Positions 21,331-30,795 of a stretch of DNA of 64,000 bases are shown in pieces. This DNA is from Aquabacterium sp. A3. GTDB lineage: Bacteria; Pseudomonadota; Gammaproteobacteria; Burkholderiales; Burkholderiaceae_C. The stretch's first letter is position 1, and the number at the start of each line of letters is the position of its first letter. The notes beneath the pieces are model-generated. The model was not told where the DNA came from. It worked only from the letters and a program-made list of their open reading frames with translations, and ran no database searches. The DNA is taken from NCBI RefSeq assembly GCF_038069945.1, contig NZ_JBBPEV010000001.1, positions 1,550,001 through 1,614,000 on the forward strand. Reading direction: 5' to 3'. A program made the translations under genes and the position numbers.

Positions 21331-23913
21331 ATGCCGGTTTCACGTCGCAGGCAGTATGGCCTGAAGGCCGCGGCGGCCTACGCCATCGTCGCCACCGCCT
21401 GGATCTTGCTGTCTGACAGCGTGCTGATGCACTTCAGCGATGCGCAAACCGTGGCGCGGTACGGAACGTTCAAAGGCGTGGCCTTTGTGCTCGCCACCGC
21501 GGCCATCCTGTGGTTCACCCTGATGAACGCGCCGACAGACAGCGACGCCGGATCGCAGTTCACCGAGGCCAACCGGCGCACGGATATGTGGGTGGCACTG
21601 GCGTGGGGCATGACCGTGCCCAGCCTGGCCGCCCTGCTGCAGTGGACCGCCTGGGATCAACTGCGCCCCTTCGCCTGGCTGCTGGGGTATCCCGCCGTGC
21701 TGGTGGCCGCGTGGCTGGGGGGATGGCTGGCGGGGCTGACGTCCACGGGCATCTCTGCCGCACTGACCTGGCTGGTGTTTGCCCCCACCCACCCCGAATG
21801 GCTCAGCCGCCAGCCATCGGCCATGATCGCCATGGGCGTGTTCGTGGCCATGGGCGTGCTGATCAGCCTGGGCATCGAATGGGTGCAACGCACCGAACGC
21901 CGATCGGGACACGGCATGTTCCAGGCGCTGGTGGAGCAAAGTCTGGCGGGCATCTACGCCATCAAAGATGAACGATTCACCTACGTGAACCCCGAGTTTG
22001 CGCGGATCATGGGGTTCGACAACCCGCAAGACATCGTGGGGCGCATTCCGGTGACCGATCTGGTGGCCGACGCAGACCGTGACCGCGTGCGCCACATGAT
22101 CACCGAGCGACTGAACACGCCAGGCAAGGAGGTGCGCTATGGCTTCACGGGCCTGCGGCGCGACGGCTCGAAGGTCGAGGTGGAAGTGCACGGGCGCAGC
22201 GTGCGCACAGATCAAGGCCCCTTGATCGTCGGGCTCATGCTCGACGTCACCGACCAGCGCCGCCATGAAAGAACCTTGCGTGAGCAACAAGCCATCCAGG
22301 ACCGCATGAGCATCCTGGCCAAGGTGGGCGGATGGAGCCTGGACCTGATCAACGGCGAAGGCACACGCACACGCGGCGCCGCACGCATCCTGGACCTGGA
22401 CCCCGACGACCCCGCGTCGCTGCGCATCAAAGAAGGCCTTTCGCCGTTTGCGCCAGAGCACCAGACGCAGATCCTGAGCGCCCTCGAGCGGGCCGTGCAC
22501 GCGGGAGAGTCCTACGCCCTGGAGGTGCCTTTGACCACGGCCACGGGACGGCGCAAGTGGATCCGCACCCAAGGCGAACCTGTGCGAGAGCACGGCAAAG
22601 TGGTCCGAATCGACGGGGCCATCCAGGACATCAGCGAGGTCCAGCAAGCCCGTCAGGCCCTGCAGGCGCACCACGAGCGGCTGGAACACATGGTCAAGGC
22701 CAGGACGATCGAGTTGGAGGCCGCACGACTGGAGGCAGAAAACCTCGCGCTCATCAAAAGCCGCTTCCTGGCCAACATGAGCCATGAGATCCGCACCCCG
22801 CTCAATGGCGTGCTGGGCCTGGCTCAACTGGGCGCGCGTGAACACCAGGGCCCCGCGCAGCAGGTCTTCGAGCAGATCAGCGCATCGGGACGATTGCTGC
22901 TGGGCGTGCTCAACGACATCCTCGACTTCTCCAAGATCGAAGAGGGCAAACTGCGGATCCAGCAGGCCCCGCTGCGCCCTCGCGAGGTCATGGACCACGC
23001 GGTGCTGCTGGTGCGTGACCGTGCGATAGAAAAAGGCCTGCGCCTGCTGGTGGAGCTGGACCCGAACCTGCCGCAGGTGTGCCTGGGTGACAGCCTGCGG
23101 CTGGAGCAGATCCTGCTGAACCTCTTGTCCAATGCCGTGAAGTTCACCGACCGGGGAGAAGTGCGGCTCATGGCCCATGCGCGGGGCGAGCAATGGCAGC
23201 TCACCGTTCAGGACACCGGCATCGGCATCCGTGCCGATCACATGGCGACCTTGTTCCAGCCCTTCGAGCAGGCCGACGACTCCAACACCCGCCAGCATGG
23301 TGGCACCGGCCTGGGGCTGGCCATCACGCAGCGCCTGGTGTCGCTGCTGGGCGGACACATCGACACCTCAAGCACCCCCGGCGCGGGCACCCGTTTCGTG
23401 GTGACCCTGCCCTTGGTGCGGCTGCAGCCCCCGGATGAGCAGCAGGGGCTGGAGGGCGAAGGCGCGGACGCGGGCGCGGGCGAGGGTGTGGGCACGGGCG
23501 TGATGGGCACCCCCCACCCGGTGGCACCGCGCCTGGCCGGCCTGCGCGTGCTGGCCGCCGAGGACAACGCCATCAACCAGTTGGTGCTCAAAGAGATGTT
23601 GGCCCTCGAAGGCGCCAGTGTCACGCTGTGTGCTCACGGCGCCGAGCTGCTGGAGCAACTGGATCGCCACGGCGCCGATGCCTTTGACCTCGTGCTGATG
23701 GACATCCAGATGCCCGTCATGGACGGCTATGAGGCCACCCAGGCCCTGTGTGACCGTGCCCCCACCCTGCCCGTGATCGGCCTGACCGCTCACGCGCTGG
23801 CCGAGGAACACGCCCGCTGCATGGCCGTCGGCATGGTCGATCTGGTGGTCAAGCCCATCGACATGACCCTGCTGGTCGACGCCATCCTGCGGCACGCCAG
23901 GCCGCAGGCTTGA
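21331..23913 (+). CDS. PAS-containing membrane hybrid histidine kinase / response regulator
   Basis: This is an 860-aa sensor. Residues 12-65 hold two helices in the AWILLSDSVL...FKG arrangement common at the start of sensor proteins. Residues 88-183 hold a further helical bundle resembling the DUF4118 type. Two PAS domains follow (about 193-310 and 325-437), then a coiled linker and the HisKA H-box with phospho-His 485. The ATPase shows DTGIGI at 628-633 and GTGLGLA near 658. After an Ala/Gly/Glu-rich linker a REC domain carries phospho-Asp 791 (LMDIQMPVMDG). No output domain or linked regulator is present. Confidence 0.92.
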   Translation: MPVSRRRQYGLKAAAAYAIVATAWILLSDSVLMHFSDAQTVARYGTFKGVAFVLATAAILWFTLMNAPTDSDAGSQFTEANRRTDMWVALAWGMTVPSLAALLQWTAWDQLRPFAWLLGYPAVLVAAWLGGWLAGLTSTGISAALTWLVFAPTHPEWLSRQPSAMIAMGVFVAMGVLISLGIEWVQRTERRSGHGMFQALVEQSLAGIYAIKDERFTYVNPEFARIMGFDNPQDIVGRIPVTDLVADADRDRVRHMITERLNTPGKEVRYGFTGLRRDGSKVEVEVHGRSVRTDQGPLIVGLMLDVTDQRRHERTLREQQAIQDRMSILAKVGGWSLDLINGEGTRTRGAARILDLDPDDPASLRIKEGLSPFAPEHQTQILSALERAVHAGESYALEVPLTTATGRRKWIRTQGEPVREHGKVVRIDGAIQDISEVQQARQALQAHHERLEHMVKARTIELEAARLEAENLALIKSRFLANMSHEIRTPLNGVLGLAQLGAREHQGPAQQVFEQISASGRLLLGVLNDILDFSKIEEGKLRIQQAPLRPREVMDHAVLLVRDRAIEKGLRLLVELDPNLPQVCLGDSLRLEQILLNLLSNAVKFTDRGEVRLMAHARGEQWQLTVQDTGIGIRADHMATLFQPFEQADDSNTRQHGGTGLGLAITQRLVSLLGGHIDTSSTPGAGTRFVVTLPLVRLQPPDEQQGLEGEGADAGAGEGVGTGVMGTPHPVAPRLAGLRVLAAEDNAINQLVLKEMLALEGASVTLCAHGAELLEQLDRHGADAFDLVLMDIQMPVMDGYEATQALCDRAPTLPVIGLTAHALAEEHARCMAVGMVDLVVKPIDMTLLVDAILRHARPQA

Positions 23914-23929
23914 TGGGCCACGGCCGCGC

Positions 23930-24424
23930 TCAGCCCCGCTTCTTGGGCACCCAGGCCCAGATCATCTCGGCCTGGATGGGCTGCTCGCCGGACTCGTCGG
24001 TGATGGTGACGGGCACCGTCACCTCGCCCTTGTCTTGCGACAGGATCTGTTGAATCTGCTCGGGGCGCAGGCGGGCCTCGGCCACCATGTCGCCCTGTGA
24101 ACGACGCACGTAGTCGATCTTCATGGTCTTGATCAGCGGCAGCTTGTCGTCGGGCAGGTTCATGCCCACACAAAAGCCGGTGGCGGTTTCGGCCAACAGG
24201 GCCATGGCGGCCGCGTGCACGCCCTTGATGTGGTTCTGCACCTTGCGCTGGTTGCGGATGCGCACCACCACGCGCTCGGTGCTGATCACCTCATAACGCA
24301 GGCCGGCCGTGCCGACAAAGGGCACCACGCGCCCCAGGGCAAAGCTGGTGGCCCACTGCCCGATGAGGGGAATGCCCTGCAATTGGGCCACGGTACGGGA
24401 CAGCTGGTTGGGACGGTTGGACAT
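23930..24424 (-). CDS. DUF4442 hotdog-fold thioesterase-like protein
   Basis: This 164-aa protein resembles the DUF4442 family of hotdog-fold, PaaI/YiiD-like putative acyl-CoA thioesterases. The segment NHIKGVHAAAMALLAETATG corresponds to the long helix of the hotdog with its conserved NH and E. The C-terminal half is beta-strand-rich. A CGGAG ribosome-binding site lies 6 nt before the ATG at 24424. Substrate unknown. It stands alone between the sensor kinase and the DUF1501 gene. Confidence 0.8.
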   Translation of the reverse strand: MSNRPNQLSRTVAQLQGIPLIGQWATSFALGRVVPFVGTAGLRYEVISTERVVVRIRNQRKVQNHIKGVHAAAMALLAETATGFCVGMNLPDDKLPLIKTMKIDYVRRSQGDMVAEARLRPEQIQQILSQDKGEVTVPVTITDESGEQPIQAEMIWAWVPKKRG

Positions 24425-24476
24425 GCGGCACTCCGTTTGAGACAGGGCCGCATCCTAGAGCAAAACAGCGCCCGGA

Positions 24477-25874
24477 TCAGGCCAGCAAACCCGACAACGC
24501 CGCACCATCAAACGCCCCATGGCCCGGCGCCACCAAGCCGAAGTCGCTCGGAGACACCCCCATCCAGCGCGCCAGGGCCACCGCCAATTGCTGCACGCTG
24601 GTGGTGGGCAGCAAGCGCCCTTGCCCCACATCCTGCGCGCCGCCCAGCACGGTGTCGGGCCACTGGCCATACACCGCCCCCCCCTGCACCGCCCCACCCA
24701 ATACCAGGTGGTGCGCGCCCCAGCCATGGTCCGAGCCATCACCGTTGCTGTTGAGCGTGCGGCCAAAATCACTGGCGGTGAAGGTGGTCACCTGCTGCGC
24801 CAGGCCCAGGGCATCCAGGGCCTGCTGAAACTGCAGCAGGGCCGAGGCCACACGCCCCAGCAACACGGGATGCTGAGCACTGAGGTTGTCGTGCAGATCA
24901 AAGCCGCCCAGCTGCACGAAAAACACCTGCCGGCTCATCGACAAGGTGGTTCGGGCCTGCAGCAGTTGCGCCACCATGCGCAGTTGTTTGGCCAGCGGAT
25001 TGCCCTCGTCAAACGCCGTGGGCAAGGCAGCCTGAGCCGACAGCGCCGATCGCAGGCGCGCGTTGACGTCCAGCGCCCGGGCCGTGATGCGGGCATGCTC
25101 GGCCGCCAGCACATGCGCCTGGGTGGTCTGGCCGATGATCTGCTGCAAGGCATCGCGACACGCCGCCGAGCCGAACATGCCGAAGGGTGCGCCCAGGGCC
25201 GACAGCTCGGGCACGCCCGAGGGGTTGACCATGTACGGCACGGCGTCCTGCCCTGCCAGGTACACGGCACTGCCGGCCGTGTTGATGCAGGTGAGCGAGG
25301 CCTGGCCATTGCCCGACAGCAGCAGGTCGGCCGTGCGCCCGCCCCAACCGGCGGTGCTGCCCTCGGCGCCGTACGACTGCCACACGGATTGCTGATCGTT
25401 GTGCGAAAACAGCTTGGGCGGCAGCGGCACCGAGCGGGCCCGGTACTGCGCCAGGCTGGTGGGCTGCACCAAGGGCCCGATGTTGAGCAGCGTGGCCAGG
25501 CGCCCCTCGGTTTGCAGGCTGTGCAGGGGCGCCAAGGCCGGGGCCCATGCCAGAGGGCGCCCACCCGGTGTGCCGCCCAGCAAGGTGCCCGCCAGGGATT
25601 CGCGCGTCAAGGCGATGCTGCCCCGCGCCTGGGCATAGGCCTGGTGCTCTGCCGGGTCGTAGGGCAACACGGTGTTGGCGTGGTCATTGCCCCCCTGCAG
25701 GAACACACACACCAGGGCCTTGTAGCCTTGTGCGCCAGACGACTGGGCAGCAGCTTCGGCCATGCTGGCCAGGTTGAGGGCCCACGGCGCAGCGGCCCCC
25801 ACCAAGGACAACAGGCCACCCCGTTGCAAAAAGGCGCGGCGGCTGGCCTGACCGGGGGTGAGGTGACGGCTCAT
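24477..25874 (-). CDS. DUF1501 protein, Tat-exported
   Basis: This is a member of the DUF1501 family (alkaline-phosphatase-like fold, function unproven). The N-terminus carries a twin-arginine signal, SRRAFLQ at residues 11-17, then a hydrophobic stretch and an Ala-rich cleavage zone near 40-44. Family strings VCVFLQGGNDHANTVLPYD, FFVQLGGFDLHDN, TFTASDFGRT and GSDHGWGAHH are present and include probable metal ligands. A GAGG site lies upstream of the ATG. The gene starts 10 nt after the DUF1800 gene, forming the usual DUF1800-DUF1501 pair. Confidence 0.9.
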   Translation of the reverse strand: MSRHLTPGQASRRAFLQRGGLLSLVGAAAPWALNLASMAEAAAQSSGAQGYKALVCVFLQGGNDHANTVLPYDPAEHQAYAQARGSIALTRESLAGTLLGGTPGGRPLAWAPALAPLHSLQTEGRLATLLNIGPLVQPTSLAQYRARSVPLPPKLFSHNDQQSVWQSYGAEGSTAGWGGRTADLLLSGNGQASLTCINTAGSAVYLAGQDAVPYMVNPSGVPELSALGAPFGMFGSAACRDALQQIIGQTTQAHVLAAEHARITARALDVNARLRSALSAQAALPTAFDEGNPLAKQLRMVAQLLQARTTLSMSRQVFFVQLGGFDLHDNLSAQHPVLLGRVASALLQFQQALDALGLAQQVTTFTASDFGRTLNSNGDGSDHGWGAHHLVLGGAVQGGAVYGQWPDTVLGGAQDVGQGRLLPTTSVQQLAVALARWMGVSPSDFGLVAPGHGAFDGAALSGLLA

Positions 25875-25884
25875 GTGGGGGTCC

Positions 25885-27594
25885 TCATCGCTGCACCAGG
25901 TACTCGGGGCTGGCCATGATCAGGTAGATCGCGGCCAGCACGCGGTTGAGGCGTTCGGACGGCGCACTGCCCAGGATGCTCTGCACACCCTGCTCGATGG
26001 TGCTGACGGTGGCCGCCGACAGCGCCTGGCCGGTCAGGTACAGGTTCAGGCGGGCCACCAGCGCCGGCACGTCGTCGGCCAGGGGCAGGAAGTCGCTGTA
26101 GTCGGGGGTCACCACCCCCAGCCCACCGGTGCGCAAGACCTCCCACATGAAGTTGAGGTAGCCCATCACCGACGATTCGTTGGTGATCTGGAACTCGGGC
26201 GCCACCAGGCCTTGCACGGCCACTTCGGTGTTGGGCGGCACGTAACCGGGCCGGTAAAAATTGAACACCGAGGGTGCCCGCAAGGGGGCCTGCCCCAGGT
26301 AGTCGCTGCCCGACAGATCGGGTACATCCCAGGTGACCGAACTGGCGCGCGTCAGGCGCAGCCACTGCAACAGGCGCAACACAGGCTCGCGCAGCTTGCC
26401 GTCGCTCAGGCTGTTGGGCGCCCCCGGCACGGCCGGCGTCAGTTCGGGGCGAGCCTCTTCATCGGCCAGCACGGCCTTGATCACGGCGCGCAAATCGCCC
26501 CGCACGCCCTGACCGCTGCCCTCACCATTGAACACCCGAGCCACGCGCGACACATACGCCGGACTGGGGTTGCTGGTCACCAGCCGTTGAATCAGTTGTC
26601 GCGCCATGAACGGCCCCACATTGGGGTGCTCGAAGATCACGTCCAGCGCCGCCTCCAGGGCCTCGGGGCCCGACAGGCTGGCAGAGATGGTGGTGCCCAG
26701 CACACGCTTGTCGCTGCCATCAAAGCGCGGCGCATTGAAGTCCATGGGCGCGCGCCAGTAGTCGAACGGCCCCGTGGGATTGAAGGGATTGAATCCGTTC
26801 ACGTCCCAACCGGTGAACACCTTGGCCAACTCGCTGATGGTGGTGGCGTCATAGGTGTCTTGCGCGAGCTCAGACGGCGTGCCGTCGGTGTTCAGCGCCG
26901 TCAAACCGATGGTGAACAACTGCAGCAGTTCGCGGGCGTAGTTCTCGTCAGGCTGTCGGCCCGTGCCATCGGCTTTGGCACTGCCCCGCATGCTGAGGTA
27001 CACGCCCATCGCCGGCGACAAGGTGACGTGGGTGAGCAGCTCACGGAAGTTGCCAAAACAATGCCGCTCCAGCAACTCCCACCAGGCGATGCAACCGAAC
27101 TGGCGCCAGTAGGCCACCATGTTCAAGGGCGAGACCACAAAGATCTGGCTGAGGGCCAGCACCACGCGCTGACGCAAGACGTCTGGCGCCGTGGCCAGAC
27201 GCCACCACAGGGTCTGGTCCAGACCGTAGTCGCTTTGAGCGTAGAGGACGTTGTCGAAGCCGCGGGCTCTGGCCCAGTCCCACATCGACGGCCCCAAGGG
27301 CAACGCCAGCTGGGCATCAAACCAGGCCTGCGGGCCATCGGCCATCACGGCGGCCACCTCATCAGGGGTGGCGCCCAAGCCGCCCTGGCTCAGCAGGCGG
27401 GATGCGCGGGCCTCGTCCATCGACTCGAATTGCGCCGCCGCCAGGCGTCCGGCACCGGAAGGGTCTTCCTCGCCGCCACCGCCGCAGGCACTGAGGCTGC
27501 CCACCGCCAAAGCCGCCCCCGCGCGCAGCAGGCCATGCACCGGCATGGGCTGGGGTGGGGGCGTGTCGGGCGGGTGGTAGGGCGTGGATCCCAT
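25885..27594 (-). CDS. DUF1800 family lipoprotein
   Basis: This DUF1800 protein, the usual partner of DUF1501 proteins, has an unproven function. Typical strings include RLLSQGGLGATPDEV, RVVLALSQIFVVS, NYARELLQLFTIGL, VFTGW, and RQLIQRLVTSNPSP. A signal sequence ends in a lipobox-like SLSAC followed by a Gly run, so the mature protein is probably anchored in a membrane. The start is uncertain: the ATG at 27594 or, giving a neat 20-residue signal, the ATG at 27546. Neither has a good ribosome-binding site. It lies upstream of, and is probably co-transcribed with, the DUF1501 gene. Confidence 0.88.
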   Translation of the reverse strand: MGSTPYHPPDTPPPQPMPVHGLLRAGAALAVGSLSACGGGGEEDPSGAGRLAAAQFESMDEARASRLLSQGGLGATPDEVAAVMADGPQAWFDAQLALPLGPSMWDWARARGFDNVLYAQSDYGLDQTLWWRLATAPDVLRQRVVLALSQIFVVSPLNMVAYWRQFGCIAWWELLERHCFGNFRELLTHVTLSPAMGVYLSMRGSAKADGTGRQPDENYARELLQLFTIGLTALNTDGTPSELAQDTYDATTISELAKVFTGWDVNGFNPFNPTGPFDYWRAPMDFNAPRFDGSDKRVLGTTISASLSGPEALEAALDVIFEHPNVGPFMARQLIQRLVTSNPSPAYVSRVARVFNGEGSGQGVRGDLRAVIKAVLADEEARPELTPAVPGAPNSLSDGKLREPVLRLLQWLRLTRASSVTWDVPDLSGSDYLGQAPLRAPSVFNFYRPGYVPPNTEVAVQGLVAPEFQITNESSVMGYLNFMWEVLRTGGLGVVTPDYSDFLPLADDVPALVARLNLYLTGQALSAATVSTIEQGVQSILGSAPSERLNRVLAAIYLIMASPEYLVQR

Positions 27595-27645
27595 GGGGTG
27601 GCGGCTGAAGCAGGCACGGCACTCTACCGCCTCAGGCGGCCACAC

Positions 27646-29979
27646 TCAAACGCCGTTACCAACAGTTAACTTCAATTGAACATCTTGCGACAGCCTCAAC
27701 ACCTCGGCGGCCTTCACCATGTGCCTCAAAGCGGCCTCGGTTTCTGGCCAGCCGCGGGTTTTGAGCCCGCAGTCGGGGTTGACCCACAAGCGCTCGCACG
27801 GGATCACCTCACATGCCCGTTGCAATAAACGCACCATGGCCTCGACGGTCGGCACCCGTGGGGAGTGAATGTCATACACGCCCGGCCCGATCTCATTGGG
27901 GTAATCGAAGGCACCGAAACCATCCAGCAGCTCCATGGCCGAGCGTGAGGTCTCGATGGTGATCACGTCCGCATCCAGGGCGGCGATGCTGGGCAGGATG
28001 TCGTTGAACTCGGCGTAGCACATGTGCGTGTGGATCTGGGTGGCGTCGCCCACGCCACAGGCGCTGATCTTGAAGGCCTGCACAGCCCAGTCCAGGTAAG
28101 CGGCCCAGTCGCTGCGCCGCAGTGGCAGGCCCTCACGGAAGGCCGGCTCGTCGATCTGGATGATCTGTATCCCGGCCTTCTCCAGGTCCTGCACCTCGTC
28201 GCGGATGGCCAGGGCCAACTGCAGTGCGGTGGTCTCGCGCGGCTGGTCATCGCGCACAAACGACCACTGCAGCATGGTCACGGGCCCGGTCAGCATGCCC
28301 TTCATGGGCCGGTCGGTCAGCGACTGGGCGTAGCGGGTGGTCTCCACCGTCATCGGCTCGGGTCGGAACACATCGCCATACAGGATGGGCGGCTTCACGC
28401 AGCGTGAACCATAACTTTGCACCCAGCCATGCTCGGTGAAGGCATAGCCCCAGAGCTGCTCGCCGAAGTACTCGACCATGTCGTTGCGTTCGGCCTCACC
28501 GTGCACCAGCACGTCCAGGCCCAAGGCCTCTTGCTGGCGCACCACGTGCTCGATTTCGGTGCGCATGCGCTGCAGGTAATCCATGGCACTGAGCTCGCCC
28601 CGCTTGAAGGCGGCGCGGGCCTGCCGGATCTCGGTCGTTTGCGGGAAAGAGCCGATCGTGGTGGTGGGCAGCAGGGGCAGGTTCAAAGCCTCGCGCTGGG
28701 CCGCGATGCGCTGCCCGAACGGCGAGCGGCGTTGCGCCATGTCGGGCGTGATGCGCTGCAATCGCTGCTGCACCACCGGATGGCGCACACGCCCCGAAGC
28801 GCGACGGGCGGCGACCGCCGCATCGCTGTGGGACAAGGCATCGTGCACGGCGGCCACACCGTCATGCAGCGCGCGACGCAGGGTCTGCAACTCATCGAGC
28901 TTCTCGCTGGCAAAGGCCAGCCATGGGCGCAACTCGGCGTCCAGCCGTTGCTCGCCAGACAGGCTCACAGGCACATGCAGCAGCGAGCACGATGGCGCCA
29001 CCCACAGGCGATCGCCCAGGCTGTCGTGCAGGGCCTGCAGCACAGGCAGGGTTTTGCGCAGGTCGGTGCGCCAGATGTTGCGCCCGTCGATCACGCCCAC
29101 CGACAGCACGGCCTCGGGCGGCAGCACCTGCCGCCATGCGGCCAGTTGCTGAGGTGCGCGCACCAGGTCGATGTGAAAGCCCTGCACCGGCAGGCGTGCC
29201 GCCAGGGCGGCATGCCCGGCGGCCGACTCGAAGTAGGTGGCCAGCATCAGCTTGAGGCCATGGTCCCCGGCAGACAGATCGGCCAGATCCGCGTACGCGG
29301 GCTCGAAGGCCGCCTGCCAGGCAGGTGGCAGCTCCAGCGTGAGGATGGGCTCATCGACCTGCACCCAGGCCACGCCCTGGCGGTCCAGCGCCTGCAAGAT
29401 GCGGCGGTAAGCGGCCACCACGCGGGGCAACAGCGTGAGCCGGTCAAAATCAGGGGCCGCCCCATGGCACTTGGCCAGCCACAACCAGCTCACCGGGCCC
29501 AGCAGGCTCACCTTCACCGGGTGGCCCAGGGCCTGGGCCTCGGCCACCTCCTCCAGCAGCCACGACACGCCGCCATCACAGCAGGTGCGCTCATTCACCT
29601 CGGGCACGATGAAGTGGTAGTTGGTGTCAAACCACTTGGTCATCTCCATGGCAGGCTGGTCGGCGCGCCCCCGCGCCAGATCGAAGTACTGCGACAAGCT
29701 CAGCGTGGCGGGGTCGAGACCAAAACGTTCTGGCAAGGCGCCCAGCGCGGCACTCAGGTTCAGCGTGGTGTCGTACCAGGCGAAGTCGCCCACCGTCACC
29801 CAATCCAGGCCGGCGTCGCGCTGGCGTTGCCAATGCTGTTGACGCAACCGGGCGCCCACCTGGCGCAAAGCCTGTTCATCGGCGTCGGTGCGTTGGCTTT
29901 TCCAGTAGGCCTCCAGGGCCCATTTCAGTTCGCGTTGGGCCCCGATGCGCGGGTAGCCCAGGAGGTGCGTGCGTGCCAT
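27646..29979 (-). CDS. metE: Cobalamin-independent methionine synthase MetE
   Basis: This cytoplasmic zinc enzyme transfers a methyl group from 5-methyltetrahydropteroyl-triglutamate to homocysteine. From the ATG at 29979 it is 777 aa. The N-terminus [14 protein letters not shown] is diagnostic. The catalytic half shows [10 protein letters not shown], the zinc ligands in HTHMCY, and the final Cys in [11 protein letters not shown] chose 29979 because GGA precedes it at good spacing; longer starts at 29991 and 30027 lack one. Its upstream region carries MetR-type sites and a good promoter. The downstream gene (DUF1800) is separated by about 50 bp. Confidence 0.97.
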   Translation of the reverse strand: MARTHLLGYPRIGAQRELKWALEAYWKSQRTDADEQALRQVGARLRQQHWQRQRDAGLDWVTVGDFAWYDTTLNLSAALGALPERFGLDPATLSLSQYFDLARGRADQPAMEMTKWFDTNYHFIVPEVNERTCCDGGVSWLLEEVAEAQALGHPVKVSLLGPVSWLWLAKCHGAAPDFDRLTLLPRVVAAYRRILQALDRQGVAWVQVDEPILTLELPPAWQAAFEPAYADLADLSAGDHGLKLMLATYFESAAGHAALAARLPVQGFHIDLVRAPQQLAAWRQVLPPEAVLSVGVIDGRNIWRTDLRKTLPVLQALHDSLGDRLWVAPSCSLLHVPVSLSGEQRLDAELRPWLAFASEKLDELQTLRRALHDGVAAVHDALSHSDAAVAARRASGRVRHPVVQQRLQRITPDMAQRRSPFGQRIAAQREALNLPLLPTTTIGSFPQTTEIRQARAAFKRGELSAMDYLQRMRTEIEHVVRQQEALGLDVLVHGEAERNDMVEYFGEQLWGYAFTEHGWVQSYGSRCVKPPILYGDVFRPEPMTVETTRYAQSLTDRPMKGMLTGPVTMLQWSFVRDDQPRETTALQLALAIRDEVQDLEKAGIQIIQIDEPAFREGLPLRRSDWAAYLDWAVQAFKISACGVGDATQIHTHMCYAEFNDILPSIAALDADVITIETSRSAMELLDGFGAFDYPNEIGPGVYDIHSPRVPTVEAMVRLLQRACEVIPCERLWVNPDCGLKTRGWPETEAALRHMVKAAEVLRLSQDVQLKLTVGNGV

Positions 29980-30011
29980 GTCTTGATCCATTCGTGTGTG
30001 CAATGGCGCGC

Positions 30012-30040
30012 AGTGTGCGCACCCCACTCACATGAATCAA
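30012..30040 (-). promoter_or_regulatory. metE promoter
   Basis: On the minus strand TTGATT (30040-30035), exactly 17 nt, and CACACT (30017-30012) form a sigma70-like pair. The predicted start is near 30005, about 26 nt before the metE ATG. The two MetR-type sites then lie at about -45 and -64, a normal activator position. Confidence 0.55.
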
Positions 30041-30044
30041 GCGA

Positions 30045-30080
30045 TGAATATTCAATCAGACATGAATGCATTTCATGTCT
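30045..30080 (-). promoter_or_regulatory. Paired MetR-type operator sites upstream of metE
   Basis: Two sites are visible. The stronger, TGAATGCATTTCA (30063-30075), matches the MetR consensus TGAA-N5-TTCA and lies in a perfect inverted repeat with 9-bp arms (30058-30066 and 30072-30080). The second, TGAATATTCA (30045-30054), has a shorter centre. Their centres are 19-20 bp apart, about two helical turns. The stronger site overlaps the stop codon of the neighbouring ABC ATPase gene (30073-30075). A metR gene lies at 44,990 in this same window. Confidence 0.75.
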
Positions 30081-30792
30081 GGTTCGTCGCGCCGTCGCGG
30101 TGCACCTGCCCGTCCACCAGCTCGATGACCCGATCACAGCGGGCGGCCAGCCGAGGATCGTGGGTGACGATCAGGAAGGTGGTGCCCACGTCCTGGTGAA
30201 TCCGGCGCATCAGCGCAAACACCTCGGCCGACGAGGCCGTGTCGAGGTTGCCGGTGGGCTCATCGGCCAGCACCAGCGCAGGTTGCAGCATCAAGGCCCG
30301 CGCGATGGCCACGCGCTGCTGCATGCCGCCAGACAGTTGCGCCGGTTTGCGGTCCATCGCAGCGCTGAGGCCCACGGCGTCCAGCAACTCGCGCGCACGC
30401 GCCAGGTGCGGCTTGGCCACATGCCCATCGCGCATCAGCACCGGCAGGCTCACGTTCTCCAGCGCGGTGAAGGCGGGCAGCAGGTGATGAAACTGAAACA
30501 CGAAGCCCAGCACATCGCGCCTCAGTCGCGTGAGTTCGTCGTCGGGCAGGTGCTGAACGGCCTGACCGCGCAAGAGGTACTCGCCGGAGGTGGCCCGCTC
30601 CAGCAGGCCCAGCACATTCAGCAAGGTGCTTTTGCCTGAGCCCGATGGGCCGATCAGCGCGGCAAATTCACCCTGGTTGATGCGCAGGTTCAGCCCATGC
30701 AGCACCTCAAGCTCGTTGGGCATCCCGAGGTTGTAGCCCTTGCGCAAACCTCGCAATTGCACCAGGGGGGTGGGTGAGGTGATGGCGCTCAT
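30073..30792 (-). CDS. ABC transporter ATPase (LolD/MacB/DevA type)
   Basis: This 239-aa ATP-binding subunit drives an exporter of the MacB/LolCDE/DevBCA class. Walker [10 protein letters not shown] is at residues 48-56. The Q-loop region [17 protein letters not shown], the signature [12 protein letters not shown], Walker [13 protein letters not shown] and the H-loop VTHD are all present. It lies 3 nt after the permease gene. Its stop codon falls inside the MetR operator of metE, so the two transcription units abut. Confidence 0.93.
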   Translation of the reverse strand: MSAITSPTPLVQLRGLRKGYNLGMPNELEVLHGLNLRINQGEFAALIGPSGSGKSTLLNVLGLLERATSGEYLLRGQAVQHLPDDELTRLRRDVLGFVFQFHHLLPAFTALENVSLPVLMRDGHVAKPHLARARELLDAVGLSAAMDRKPAQLSGGMQQRVAIARALMLQPALVLADEPTGNLDTASSAEVFALMRRIHQDVGTTFLIVTHDPRLAARCDRVIELVDGQVHRDGATNQT

Positions 30793-30795
30793 GGC

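Noticed and set aside
21340..23358. A 672-codon minus-strand open frame across the PAS kinase
   Set aside because: The kinase on the plus strand has all domain motifs; the antisense product resembles none.
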